NCBI GenBank assembly: GCA_025454405.1
Contig: JALOON010000047.1
Coordinates: 16,266 to 80,265 of the forward strand
DNA length: 64,000 bases
From: Oscillatoriaceae cyanobacterium Prado104
GTDB lineage: Bacteria > Cyanobacteriota > Cyanobacteriia > Cyanobacteriales > Microcoleaceae
Reading direction: 5' to 3'
The translations under genes and the position numbers were made by a program. The notes below the pieces were generated by a model. That model did no database searches. It saw nothing but the letters and a program-made list of their open reading frames with translations, and was not told where the DNA came from. This document shows positions 18,510 to 26,556 of the stretch, piece after piece. Position 1 is the stretch's first letter. Every line of letters starts with the position of its first letter.

Positions 18510-19667
18510 GTGAAAGTTTCATTAGTTACGGGCGACCTATCGGGAGGAGGGACAATTCGAGCTTTTCTACTAGCTCAAGTCCTGGCTAAACTTCACTGCG
18601 AAGTAGAAGTAGTCGGATTCCAGTTTGGCAAGGAATTGTACGCTATTCCCCCTAAAAACATCCCAGTACGTGGGGTTTCCGGGCGGAAATATCCAGAGTT
18701 TTTGATGGCAGTTCGAGAAATTTGGGATCGCATAGACGGAGATCTAATTTATGCAGTCAAACCCAAACCTACAAGTTTTGGTTTATCGCTGCTCAAAAAA
18801 CTGCAAACTCGCCGCCGAGTCATTTTAGATATAGACGATTGGGAACTTAGCTGGTACGGCGGAGACGATTGGAAATACCGCCCATCTCTCAAACAATTTT
18901 ATCGAGATATTGTCAAAAAACACGGTCAGTTAAGAGAACCAGATCACCCCTTATACGTTAAGTGGATGGAAAGTTTAATTTCTCGGGCAGATGCAGTTAC
19001 TGTAGATACCGAGTTTTTAAAACAGCGTTTTGGCGGGATGTATTTACCTAACGGCAAAGACACGGAAATGTTCGACCCCAGTAAATACGATCCGGAATTG
19101 AGCCGGCAGCGTTACGGCCTTTCCGGGTATAGAATTTTAATGTTTCCCGGCGCGCCCCGCCCTCACAAAGGTGTTGAGGATGTTTTGATGGCTCTTGAAC
19201 AGTTAAATGAGCCGGATTTAAAGTTAGCGATCGTGGGGGGAAGTCCCTATGATGATTATGATGATAAACTTGTGAAACAATGGGAGCGTTGGATTGTGAA
19301 AATACCTAAATTTCCTGTCGAGATGATGCCAGAAATTGTAGCGGCGGCTCACATTGTCGTCGTTCCCCAGCGAGACACTCTCACAGCCGCCGCTCAGTTT
19401 CCCCTGAAGCTGACAGATGGCATGGCAATGGCTAAGCCTGTTTTGGCATCGCGAGTGGGAGATATTCCAGAAATTTTAGGCGGCACGGGTTATTTAGTCG
19501 ATCCGAATTCTCCCGCCCAAATTGCCGAAAAAATTCAATGGATATTTCAAAATCTACCTGCTGCAAACAGTCAAGGAATGAAAGCTCGCGAAAGATGCGT
19601 TGAAAAATACAGCATTCAAGCAATGGCACCCATTCTTTCGGATCTACTTGCAGGTATATCGAAATAA
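18510..19667 (+). CDS. Glycosyltransferase family 4 protein
   Basis: This 385-residue GT-B-fold retaining transferase starts with GTG at 18510 (MKVSLVTGDLSGGGTIRAFLLAQ), with the Gly-rich N-terminal loop of the acceptor domain. The donor domain has the family pattern LMFPGAPRPHKGVEDVLMAL, LKLAIVGG, and the E-x7-E region in PQRDTLTAAAQFPLKLTDGMAMAKPVLAS. VILDIDDWELSWYGGDDW lies in the acceptor domain. It follows the methyltransferase remnant and lies 86 bp upstream of the ABC exporter gene, probably in one transcription unit. Donor and acceptor are unknown. Confidence 0.85.
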   Translation: MKVSLVTGDLSGGGTIRAFLLAQVLAKLHCEVEVVGFQFGKELYAIPPKNIPVRGVSGRKYPEFLMAVREIWDRIDGDLIYAVKPKPTSFGLSLLKKLQTRRRVILDIDDWELSWYGGDDWKYRPSLKQFYRDIVKKHGQLREPDHPLYVKWMESLISRADAVTVDTEFLKQRFGGMYLPNGKDTEMFDPSKYDPELSRQRYGLSGYRILMFPGAPRPHKGVEDVLMALEQLNEPDLKLAIVGGSPYDDYDDKLVKQWERWIVKIPKFPVEMMPEIVAAAHIVVVPQRDTLTAAAQFPLKLTDGMAMAKPVLASRVGDIPEILGGTGYLVDPNSPAQIAEKIQWIFQNLPAANSQGMKARERCVEKYSIQAMAPILSDLLAGISK

Positions 19668-19753
19668 CTATTAACAGAGTGAATGGAGTGATACTAACGA
19701 TCTGTAATTAACAAAAGTTTCGATTTGCGGTACTGTTTAGCTGGGAATGCTTC

Positions 19754-21757
19754 ATGTCTGCCAATAAGCTACTCCTAAAATTTGCCAGACGATATCCGGG
19801 CAGGATTGTATTGACTGTACTGCTGGGATTTTCTGGAGCTTTCTTTAACGGTATAAGCACTACTTTGATTGTACCCGTCCTTTTAAGTTTCTTGGACGAA
19901 GCGATCGAGTTGCGCGGCGCTCCTGTTTTAATTAAAACTTTGATGTATCCGTTTGAAGGACTGCCTCAAAATCATCGTTTGGTATTGATGACGGCCGCCA
20001 TTGTGATCGCAATTATCTTAAAAAATATTGCAAGTTATGCCAACACTTTAGTAGCGACTTCTCTGACGCGCTCTCTGACATTCGACCTGCGAGAAGCAGG
20101 TTTGCGACTGTTGCTAGAAGTAGATTTAGATTTTTATTCTAAAACTAAAGTAGGCGATTTAATTAATAGATTGGGTGGAGAAGTCGGTCGGACTGCTAGC
20201 GCAGTTGGCACGGCTATCGGATTGTTTACTACCTCAATCACTGTTTTAGTTTTTGTGGGTTTATTGCTTTCCATATCGTGGAAACTGACGCTGACATCTA
20301 CAATTTTGCTAGCGTTAGTCGCTTGGACAAACCAGCATATTATTATGCGTTCCAAGTATTTCGGTCATCAGTTATCGGAAATGTCCAAAGATTATTCTGT
20401 CAGGGTACTGGAAACGATCGGCGGGATTCGGCTGGTGAAGTCAACGGGCAACGAAGAAAAGGAGTACGATCGGATCAAACACTTAATTCAACGGCGAGAA
20501 CAAGCAGATTTTCAAGCTCAAGTAAACTATGCAGCGATCGCCCCAATTAATGAAGTTGTCAATCTGATAGTTATTATTTTAATCGTATTTATAGGCAGGA
20601 CAATATTCGCCAACGAAATCGAGTCTATTTCTACAGTATTGCTAACATATTTATTAGTGCTTTTTAGGTTAATTCCCTTGATATCTCAGTTAAACAGTTC
20701 TCGCAGTCAATTTGCTAATACATCGGCAAGCGTAGAGGTAGTCAACGATTTTTTAAGGCGCGAGGGCAAGCCATTTATGCCTAACGGCACCATACCGTAC
20801 ACTAGGTTGCGAACGGGCATTCATTTTAACAACATATCTTTTAGTTATCCCAATCATAAAAATTTAGTTCTTAAAGGCATCGATTTATATTTACCTCAAG
20901 GTACTACTTTGGCTTTAGTTGGAAGTTCGGGATCGGGCAAGTCAACTTTAGCAGATTTGCTGCCGAGATTTTACGATCCTACGGAAGGTAATATCGCGAT
21001 CGACGGTACGGATTTGCGCGATTTTGAGCTCAAAAGCCTGCGAAAAGCAATGGGAATTGTCAGCCAAGATACCTTTTTATTTAATGCTTCGGTGCGGGAT
21101 AACATTGCTTATGCAAGGCAAGACGCAACCGATGAGGAAATTATCGCAGCGGCGAAGGGAGCAAATGCTTACGAGTTTATCGAACAATTGCCGCAGGGAT
21201 TGGATACTCAGATTGGCGATCGGGGCGTGATACTATCGGGAGGGCAGCGTCAGAGAATTTCTATTGCTCGAGCTTTGTTACAAAATCCGGAAATTTTAAT
21301 TTTAGACGAGGCTACAAGTTCCCTAGATACTGTTTCAGAAAAGTACGTCCAAACTGCGATCGAGAAATTAAGCTGCGATCGCACGACATTAGTAATTGCC
21401 CACCGCCTTTCAACTGTCCAAAAAGCCGACAAAATTGCCGTGATCGATCGGGGACAAATCGTAGAAGTTGGCTGTCACGAAGAATTGCTGACTAAAGGAG
21501 GTTACTACACTAGATTGTATTCGATGCAATTTGCCGAAGAAACCGCTCGCGATGAAGCTTTAATTAGAGGTTCTTACGAAATTCGCACTCGCTTGACGCC
21601 GATGATTGCTTTCCTGAAATTGCTAGCTGATGAAATGGTAGATTCTCCAGAAGAAAGGGATGAGTTAATTAGAGAATCCTATCATTCTGCTGCTAATATT
21701 CTCAAAACTTTAGAATTTATTGAATGTACAATCAAGCGGCAAGCTACTCAAAAATAG
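19754..21757 (+). CDS. ABC exporter, fused permease-ATPase (MsbA-like), probable glycan/lipid export
   Basis: This 667-residue half-transporter should act as a homodimer. The transmembrane domain covers residues 1-330, with several hydrophobic helices (for example 21-45, 77-95, 160-195, 268-310). The nucleotide-binding domain has Walker A GSSGSGKST (390-398), Q-loop SQDTFLF, signature LSGGQ (494-498), Walker B ILILDEA (514-520) and the switch His in VIAHRLST. After the ATPase domain there is an extra C-terminal segment of about 80 residues, helical and acidic/basic, not standard for MsbA. Its place between two GT4 genes suggests export of the glycan or its lipid-linked precursor; substrate is inferred only. 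Confidence 0.88.
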   Translation: MSANKLLLKFARRYPGRIVLTVLLGFSGAFFNGISTTLIVPVLLSFLDEAIELRGAPVLIKTLMYPFEGLPQNHRLVLMTAAIVIAIILKNIASYANTLVATSLTRSLTFDLREAGLRLLLEVDLDFYSKTKVGDLINRLGGEVGRTASAVGTAIGLFTTSITVLVFVGLLLSISWKLTLTSTILLALVAWTNQHIIMRSKYFGHQLSEMSKDYSVRVLETIGGIRLVKSTGNEEKEYDRIKHLIQRREQADFQAQVNYAAIAPINEVVNLIVIILIVFIGRTIFANEIESISTVLLTYLLVLFRLIPLISQLNSSRSQFANTSASVEVVNDFLRREGKPFMPNGTIPYTRLRTGIHFNNISFSYPNHKNLVLKGIDLYLPQGTTLALVGSSGSGKSTLADLLPRFYDPTEGNIAIDGTDLRDFELKSLRKAMGIVSQDTFLFNASVRDNIAYARQDATDEEIIAAAKGANAYEFIEQLPQGLDTQIGDRGVILSGGQRQRISIARALLQNPEILILDEATSSLDTVSEKYVQTAIEKLSCDRTTLVIAHRLSTVQKADKIAVIDRGQIVEVGCHEELLTKGGYYTRLYSMQFAEETARDEALIRGSYEIRTRLTPMIAFLKLLADEMVDSPEERDELIRESYHSAANILKTLEFIECTIKRQATQK

Positions 21758-21789
21758 TTGACAGTTGACAGTTGACAGATATAATATAC

Positions 21790-21984
21790 GTAGGTTGGGT
21801 TGAAGAATGGACCCTCCATTTCATTCCGCCCAACACTATCTTATATTATACCAATTTCATAAAGTCATACTACAGATATAATCTGCAACTCCTTGTTCAT
21901 CAAGGACTTTTAAATTAAATGTGTAGCGCTACTTTATGAATTTGGTGTTAGGCGTTGGGTTTCACTACGTTCAACCCAACCTAC
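21790..21984. mobile_element. MITE-like element, 195 bp with 15-bp perfect terminal inverted repeats
   Basis: The ends are GTAGGTTGGGTTGAA (21790-21804) and TTCAACCCAACCTAC (21970-21984). An inner imperfect inverted repeat pairs 21850-21874 with 21922-21946 (ACCAATTTCATAAAGT-type arms). It encodes no protein. Relatives of the ends occur at 15490 and 39090. Confidence 0.75.
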
Positions 21985-22012
21985 ACAACTATTAAATGTC
22001 AACGGTTTACAA

Positions 22013-23212
22013 ATGTCTAAATACTATGTATTTTTCACGAGAAATATCTTACCGCAGCCGAATGTAGCTAGCTTAGTTCAAGTTGCGCACTCTGCAAATG
22101 CCACAGCAAATCTCGGTTATCCAACAGTTTTAGTTTACCTCCGCAAAGGATGGAAAGCCTTAAATCCGATCGATCTCATCCATCCCTTTCAACCGCGAAA
22201 ACCTGATGCAAAACTCGCTCAAACCTACAACCTTCAAGATAAACTAAAAGTAGCAGATTTGCCCGTGCCTTGGCCGATCGACCTGACAAACAGCAAATGG
22301 ACGAGTTCCAGTACAATAGTATCAAAATACTACTTACCCATCCACCTGCTAAAATCCACTAAAATTGTCCACACCCGCGACTGGAACTTTGTCAAAGCTG
22401 CAATTAAAAACGGCATTCCCGCTATCTACGAACACCACCACCACGAAGACAAGAAATTTGAATCAGAAATAGTTAGCAACCCCTTATTTCAAATTGCTGT
22501 AACTGTTGCCGATACCGTGCGAAATAGCGCGATCGAGAATGGAATGCCACCAAATAAAATAATTACATTGCACAACGGTTTCAATCATTTATTTCTCGAA
22601 AGACAAGTTGAAGCTGCCCGGAATTGGCGCGAACAATTATTAATAGATGGACGCGAACATTTAGCAGTTTATGCGGGAGGGCTTTACCCGTTTAAAGGAG
22701 TCGATATGCTGGTAGATGTAGCAAAAGAATTGCCATCAATGCAATTCGCGATCGCGGGCGGCGATCCATCTCAAGTAACAGCATACCAACAATTAGCCAA
22801 AGACAAACAAGCAAACAACATCAAATTTCTCGGCTACCTCCCGCAAAATCAACTAGCCAGCTTCCTGCAAGCAGCCGATGTTTTGACTCACCCTCACTGT
22901 TTGACACCAGCGGCAAGCTTCACATCTCCGTTAAAATTCTTCGATTACATGGCATCGGGAACTCCGATTGTTGCAACTGAAATCGCATCTTTAATGGAAT
23001 TTAAGTCAAGCAAGATTGCTGCAACTTGGTGCGCGCCTGACAACCCGCAGCAATTCGCGCAAAGCATTCGAGATTGTTTGGTAAAATATCCGAGAAAAGT
23101 AGCAGGTTATGCAAGTACGATCGAATTTGTCCGTCAGTTTTCCTGGGAAAATAGGATTGAGAAAATTTTGAGTTATGTGGGGGATGAGGTGCGATCGCAA
23201 ATTATTAATTAA
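22013..23212 (+). CDS. Glycosyltransferase family 4 protein
   Basis: This 399-residue GT-B transferase has an acceptor domain opening YYVFFTRNILPQPNVASLV and containing KSTKIVHTRDWNFVKAA and IPAIYEHHHHED. The donor domain has LHNGFNHLF, LAVYAGGLYPFKGVDMLVD, FAIAGGDPSQV, IKFLGYLPQNQLASFLQAADV, and TSPLKFFDYMASGTPIVATE, the last being the usual GT4 donor-binding loop. The ATG at 22013 begins 28 bp after the MITE-like element, so the element may carry or have replaced its promoter. It is likely part of the same pathway as the exporter and the GT10-like gene. Sugar specificity is unknown. Confidence 0.86.
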   Translation: MSKYYVFFTRNILPQPNVASLVQVAHSANATANLGYPTVLVYLRKGWKALNPIDLIHPFQPRKPDAKLAQTYNLQDKLKVADLPVPWPIDLTNSKWTSSSTIVSKYYLPIHLLKSTKIVHTRDWNFVKAAIKNGIPAIYEHHHHEDKKFESEIVSNPLFQIAVTVADTVRNSAIENGMPPNKIITLHNGFNHLFLERQVEAARNWREQLLIDGREHLAVYAGGLYPFKGVDMLVDVAKELPSMQFAIAGGDPSQVTAYQQLAKDKQANNIKFLGYLPQNQLASFLQAADVLTHPHCLTPAASFTSPLKFFDYMASGTPIVATEIASLMEFKSSKIAATWCAPDNPQQFAQSIRDCLVKYPRKVAGYASTIEFVRQFSWENRIEKILSYVGDEVRSQIIN

Positions 23213-23239
23213 TATCCTTCTATAATCATTCAATCTGTA

Positions 23240-23295
23240 GGGGCGGGTTCGCTTGCAATACTTGCCAATTCTCGACAATCTCATAAACCCGCCCC
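23240..23295. repeat. 56-bp inverted-repeat element (copy B)
   Basis: Arms GGGGCGGGTT and AACCCGCCCC, total length 56 bp, as in copy A at 11605. The two copies share the ACAATCTCA sequence next to the right arm. It sits between two glycosyltransferase genes. Confidence 0.85.
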
Positions 23296-23328
23296 CACCA
23301 CACGCGAAAACCCGATTTATTATTAGAA

Positions 23329-24282
23329 ATGAACCAAAAAATCATCGGCGCAATCACCACCTACCCAGGCATGAATCAAAGCGATTGGCTGTGGCAACAA
23401 ACCCCTTACAACTTCGGGAAATGGGGCAACATTCAAATGCTCGCCAACCATCCAGAACCAGACTTTTTACTCATGTATCAATTCGATTTTCCCAAGCAAC
23501 AAAAAGAGCGCTCCTGGCTGGATAAATTTCGCCGCCAAAGCCTTCAAAATGCAGAAAATGAGATTTTTTCAAAATTGCGCGGTGTCCCCAAGGAACGCAT
23601 AATTTACCTGATTCGCGAGCCGCCTTTACCAGAAGTAATTCACATTACCAAAGCCAATTACGATCGAGCAAAACTCTACTGCGGTTGCATTTCCGGTCCC
23701 GACGATTTCGCGCCCCAACCCGATTACATGCCGGCAATTTGGTATCACTCTAACTCGTTTCGAGAACTGAACGAAATGCCCGCGCCCCCAAAAACAAAAT
23801 CTTGTTCTTGGATTACCTCTGGCGTCAGTCGATCGAACAATCACCGCCATCGATTAAATTTTATCAAATTGCTGCAAGAGGGAGAAGTAAATTTTGACCT
23901 TTACGGGCGAAACTTGCCAACTTGGGCGCGCAACAACGGCTTTGTTAACAATAAATGGCACGCCGTTGCGCCGTACTATTACAACTTAGCGATTGAAAAT
24001 TATGCAGAAAATGAATGGTATGCCAGCGAGAAGCTTTGGGATGCTTTGTTAGCTTGGTGTTTGCCAATTTATTACGGCGGTGGGGCGGCAGATAAATTGT
24101 TGCCAGCCGGAAGTTTTTTGCGGTTGCCGAGTTTGGATGAAACAGGAGTAAAATTTATTAAAGAGGTAATTGCTACGCCGGATTATTGGCAGGAAGCTAG
24201 GGATAAAATTGCCGAAGCCAGACAAATTATTCTGCATGAATTGAATCTGCTTAATTGGTTGTCTAATTTTGTTGATATTTGA
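23329..24282 (+). CDS. GT10-like (alpha-1,3/4-fucosyltransferase type) glycosyltransferase
   Basis: The protein has 317 residues. The C-terminal half carries the GT10 core: SWITSGVSRSNNHRHRLNFI, FDLYGRNLPTW, and YNLAIENYAENEWYASEKLWDALLAWCLPIYYGGGAA. The last matches the fucosyltransferase motif (F/Y-x-L-A-x-E-N ... Y-x-x-E-K-L-x-x-A-L-x-x-x-x-x-P-x-Y-x-G), with the Glu and Lys that bind GDP-fucose. There is no membrane anchor, as in bacterial GT10 enzymes. Together with the GT11-like gene at 14453 it suggests a fucose-like decoration of the product; the donor is inferred from family. It is the last gene of the glycan cluster. Confidence 0.75.
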   Translation: MNQKIIGAITTYPGMNQSDWLWQQTPYNFGKWGNIQMLANHPEPDFLLMYQFDFPKQQKERSWLDKFRRQSLQNAENEIFSKLRGVPKERIIYLIREPPLPEVIHITKANYDRAKLYCGCISGPDDFAPQPDYMPAIWYHSNSFRELNEMPAPPKTKSCSWITSGVSRSNNHRHRLNFIKLLQEGEVNFDLYGRNLPTWARNNGFVNNKWHAVAPYYYNLAIENYAENEWYASEKLWDALLAWCLPIYYGGGAADKLLPAGSFLRLPSLDETGVKFIKEVIATPDYWQEARDKIAEARQIILHELNLLNWLSNFVDI

Positions 24283-24431
24283 CTTCAAATTTTACATTAA
24301 TCTTGTATGGGCGAGTTCACCAAGCATAATAAGGGCGATCGAACTTGGTGAAACAAGGAATATTTGCGAGATGCAACCCAAGGAACTAAAATTGAAGTAA
24401 TCCTAAAAAGTAGAGTACCGGAGAAAAATCT

Positions 24432-24716
24432 ATGACTGTAGAGCGTTGGGATGACGATCGGCTAGATCGCTTGGCTAGCATGGTAGAGAGTAACGCCCGC
24501 GTAATTCAAGCTTTAGCTAATACAGCAGCAGAAGCAAGGGAAGAACGGCAGCAAATTTTACAATTTATTGCACAGCAGCAAGAAAGGATGCTTCAAATAG
24601 AGGAAAGAATAGCCCAACAACAAGAAGAGATTCGGGGACTCCAAACTGAGAATCGCCGCTTGATAGATAGCATCTTAAATCAGCGCGATCGCCCAGAAGA
24701 TAATCCTACCAATTAA
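24432..24716 (+). CDS. Small coiled-coil protein, function unknown
   Basis: This 94-residue, highly polar protein is predicted to be almost entirely alpha-helical. From about residue 25 to 85 it follows heptad-like spacing (QQILQFIAQQQERMLQIEER, then IAQQQEEIRGLQTENRRLI), so it probably forms a coiled coil. The opening TVERWDDDRLDRLASMVESN is typical of a group of small cyanobacterial proteins, sometimes adjacent to toxin-antitoxin or Uma2 genes. No catalytic or DNA-binding motif is seen. It begins the accessory island after the glycan cluster. Confidence 0.7.
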   Translation: MTVERWDDDRLDRLASMVESNARVIQALANTAAEAREERQQILQFIAQQQERMLQIEERIAQQQEEIRGLQTENRRLIDSILNQRDRPEDNPTN

Positions 24717-24828
24717 CTAAATAATAAATTAGGGCGATCGCACTTGAGGAAAATAAGGGCGAGCGCCCTTTAGCTCGATCGTAAATTGCTACAATCAAAG
24801 TCAGCCCAAAAATTTTAATGAAGAATCT

Positions 24829-25044
24829 ATGTCTACTTACAGCGCGGTACTGACTCAGGTTCTCAGACTTGCACCAGATGAGCAATTGCGCCTTATCTCT
24901 GAATTATTAGTATATGTTCGTCACCGAGTTCAACCTAAACCTAAGCGGAGCATTTTAGAATTAGAAGGGTTGGGTGAGGAAATTTGGAATGGAATTAATG
25001 CTCAAGACTATGTGAATCAGGAACGAGATTCATGGAATGGATAG
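24829..25044 (+). CDS. Antitoxin of a PIN-type toxin-antitoxin pair
   Basis: This 71-residue protein starts MSTYSAVLTQVLRLAPDEQL, a short helical N-terminus shared with many cyanobacterial type II antitoxins; the second antitoxin at 26279 has a similar start. The C-terminal part ILELEGLGEEIWNGINAQDYVNQERDSW is the usual toxin-wrapping segment. The reading frame overlaps the PIN toxin start by 13 bp, indicating translational coupling. It should neutralise the toxin and repress the operon. As the toxin is truncated, the antitoxin may now be without a working partner. Confidence 0.72.
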   Translation: MSTYSAVLTQVLRLAPDEQLRLISELLVYVRHRVQPKPKRSILELEGLGEEIWNGINAQDYVNQERDSWNG

Positions 25045-25349
25045 CTCAGTTACAGGGAAAAGTCGTGGGATTAGACACCGCGCCTTTGATTTACTATATG
25101 GAGCAAAATCCCAACTATCTAGAGATGATGCGGCTTTTCTTTAGATCGTTCGATCGTGGTGATTTTAGGATGGTGACATCAACAGTAACGCTGGTAGAAG
25201 TGCTAGTTTATCCGCTGCGACAGGGAAACACAATTTTGGCTCAAGAATATCGGGAAATCTTGCTCGATCGAGAAAATTTAACTGCGATCGAATTAACTCC
25301 AGATATTGCCGAAATAGCTGCTCAACTGCGAGCGAGTCATAAATATTGA
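25032..25349 (+). pseudogene. Truncated PIN-domain (VapC-like) toxin
   Basis: The frame gives 105 residues: VVGLDTAPLIYYMEQNP (first catalytic Asp), VTSTVTLVEVLVYPLRQG (the acidic residue of the second motif), and PDIAEIAAQLRASHKY, where it stops. Intact relatives are about 135-145 residues and continue directly with a T-P-D motif holding the third acidic residue, which is missing here. No continuation is found in any frame downstream to 25470, so the 3' third has been deleted and not merely frameshifted. RNase activity is therefore unlikely. Confidence 0.75.
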
Positions 25350-25470
25350 GATATGCGAAAAATAATCGTATTTTCTTGAACAACTATTCCAGCGTATCGT
25401 CAGGGCTAGCAATAAACCTTATTCTTTGGGCTATAATCCTCTCCGGTATTCTTCCATTCAAGCAGGGGCG

Positions 25471-25839
25471 ATGACAAATTCTGAACTTGATGCGGAGGCA
25501 CTCAGGCGGATTCAGCTTTTGATGGATATTCCCTTTGAGGAGTGCCACGCTCTGACTCGTGAGTTTGCGGTGGTGACGCAACGCTCCGGGATTTATGCCT
25601 TTCGGCATCAGCAGGAGGGAATTCTCTACGTGGGTAAGGCAGTGAATATTCGGCAACGGCTGCGCGGCGGACACAAGGCATTAGGATGGGCGTTTATCGA
25701 TAGGTTTGACCCCGATGACGTGAAAATTGCGACAGTCAGGCTTGGGTATCAGGCTTGGCTCCATGCGTTGGAAATTGAGGCACGGATGATTCAAGCTCTC
25801 CGTCCGCGCTATAACATTCGTATCAGACAACCGGAGTAA
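25471..25839 (+). CDS. GIY-YIG nuclease-domain protein
   Basis: The protein has 122 residues. The GIY-YIG core is plain: SGIYAFRHQQEGILYVGKAVNIRQRLRGGH, with both tyrosines, the Gly residues and the catalytic Arg, followed by HALEIEARMIQALRPRYNIR, in which the conserved Glu and the C-terminal P-x-Y-N occur. It is a stand-alone small GIY-YIG protein of the kind found in cyanobacteria and phages, possibly acting on DNA; no partner domain shows a target. The ATG at 25471 follows AGGGGCG at a suitable distance. It is followed 5 bp later by a second small gene, so the two probably form an operon. Confidence 0.8.
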   Translation: MTNSELDAEALRRIQLLMDIPFEECHALTREFAVVTQRSGIYAFRHQQEGILYVGKAVNIRQRLRGGHKALGWAFIDRFDPDDVKIATVRLGYQAWLHALEIEARMIQALRPRYNIRIRQPE

Positions 25840-25844
25840 CCTAA

Positions 25845-26069
25845 ATGCAAGCAACCACTCCCCACCTTTCCTCTGCGGCGGCATACGCTTTTCTCGATGC
25901 CTTGCCAGACAAGATTAAAGGGGCAATTATTGCCTATGCTGCTGATGGGGATTATCCCGTTGAGGCGGTATTGGAGATGGCAATCGCGGGTTTCCTCGAC
26001 CCGGACTCCATTAGTTTTGTCGATTGCAACCCCCTTGCTGTAGTGAATGATTTGAAAAAGACGGGTTAG
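25845..26069 (+). CDS. Small protein co-transcribed with the GIY-YIG gene, function unknown
   Basis: The 74-residue reading frame starts five bases after the GIY-YIG stop codon. The sequence is acidic and helical (AAYAFLDALPDKIKGAIIAYAADGDYPVEAVLEMAIAG) and ends FLDPDSISFVDCNPLAVV. No known domain is recognised. The tight linkage suggests a shared role with the nuclease, for instance as a partner or inhibitor, but this is only inferred from spacing. Confidence 0.6.
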   Translation: MQATTPHLSSAAAYAFLDALPDKIKGAIIAYAADGDYPVEAVLEMAIAGFLDPDSISFVDCNPLAVVNDLKKTG

Positions 26070-26108
26070 GTATGGAAATCGCCCTTATTCAAAGCTTGGG
26101 AAAGAGAG

Positions 26109-26216
26109 GGGCGATCGTACTTGAGGAAAATAAGGGCGATCGAACTTGGGGGAAATAAGGGCGATCGAGCTTGGGGAATAAAAGGGCGATCGTACTTGGG
26201 AAAATAAGGGCGATCG
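26109..26216. repeat. Five tandem 25-bp repeats centred on GGGCGATCG
   Basis: GGGCGATCG begins at 26109, 26134, 26159, 26184 and 26208, each followed by (C/G/T/A)ACTTGRGGRAAATAA-like sequence. Single related copies are at 24338 and 24731, before the other two short genes of the island. The array ends about 60 bp before the antitoxin start. Confidence 0.88.
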
Positions 26217-26278
26217 CATTTCCCAAGCTCCTAAATTGTTATAATAACGATCGGCAAAAAAATCTCAACATAAAGCCT

Positions 26279-26533
26279 ATGTCTACTTATAGCGAGGTAC
26301 TGAGTCAGGCTCAAAGTCTCACTCTTGAAGAGCAACAGCAACTGTTAGAAGTATTGTCAGCATTGGTTCGCGATCGGGTAACAACCCAAACTCAGGGTAA
26401 ACGATCGGAAATTGACGCTGCACTGATTGAAATGGCACAAGATCCAGAGTATCAAGCTCAAGTGCTACAGATGGAGGCTGAGTTTGCCGCAGCGAGTTGG
26501 GAAGCGTTGCAATTGGGAGAATCTCCTGTATGA
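26279..26533 (+). CDS. Orphan antitoxin (PemK/MazF-partner type)
   Basis: This 84-residue protein starts MSTYSEVLSQAQSLTLEEQQQ, which is the N-terminus of a cyanobacterial antitoxin family found with PemK/MazF toxins, followed by a flexible acidic C-terminus (IEMAQDPEYQAQVLQMEAEF). The ATG at 26279 is chosen over an upstream in-frame ATG because the upstream part is encoded by the repeat array. The stop overlaps an ATG (ATGA at 26530-26533), which would have been the toxin start. The toxin itself is missing, so this appears to be an antitoxin without a partner. Confidence 0.75.
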   Translation: MSTYSEVLSQAQSLTLEEQQQLLEVLSALVRDRVTTQTQGKRSEIDAALIEMAQDPEYQAQVLQMEAEFAAASWEALQLGESPV

Positions 26534-26556
26534 ACCGGGGAGAAGTCTATGTTCTA
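26530..26556 (+). pseudogene. PemK/MazF toxin stub (first codons only)
   Basis: ATG at 26530 overlaps the antitoxin stop as ATGA and reads MNRGEVYVL, the standard opening of PemK/MazF toxins (M-x-R-G-E-V/I-Y/W). Homology ends there. The stop codon of the convergent AHH gene (26547-26549) lies within the stub, so the rest of the toxin has been replaced or deleted at this point. Confidence 0.65.
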
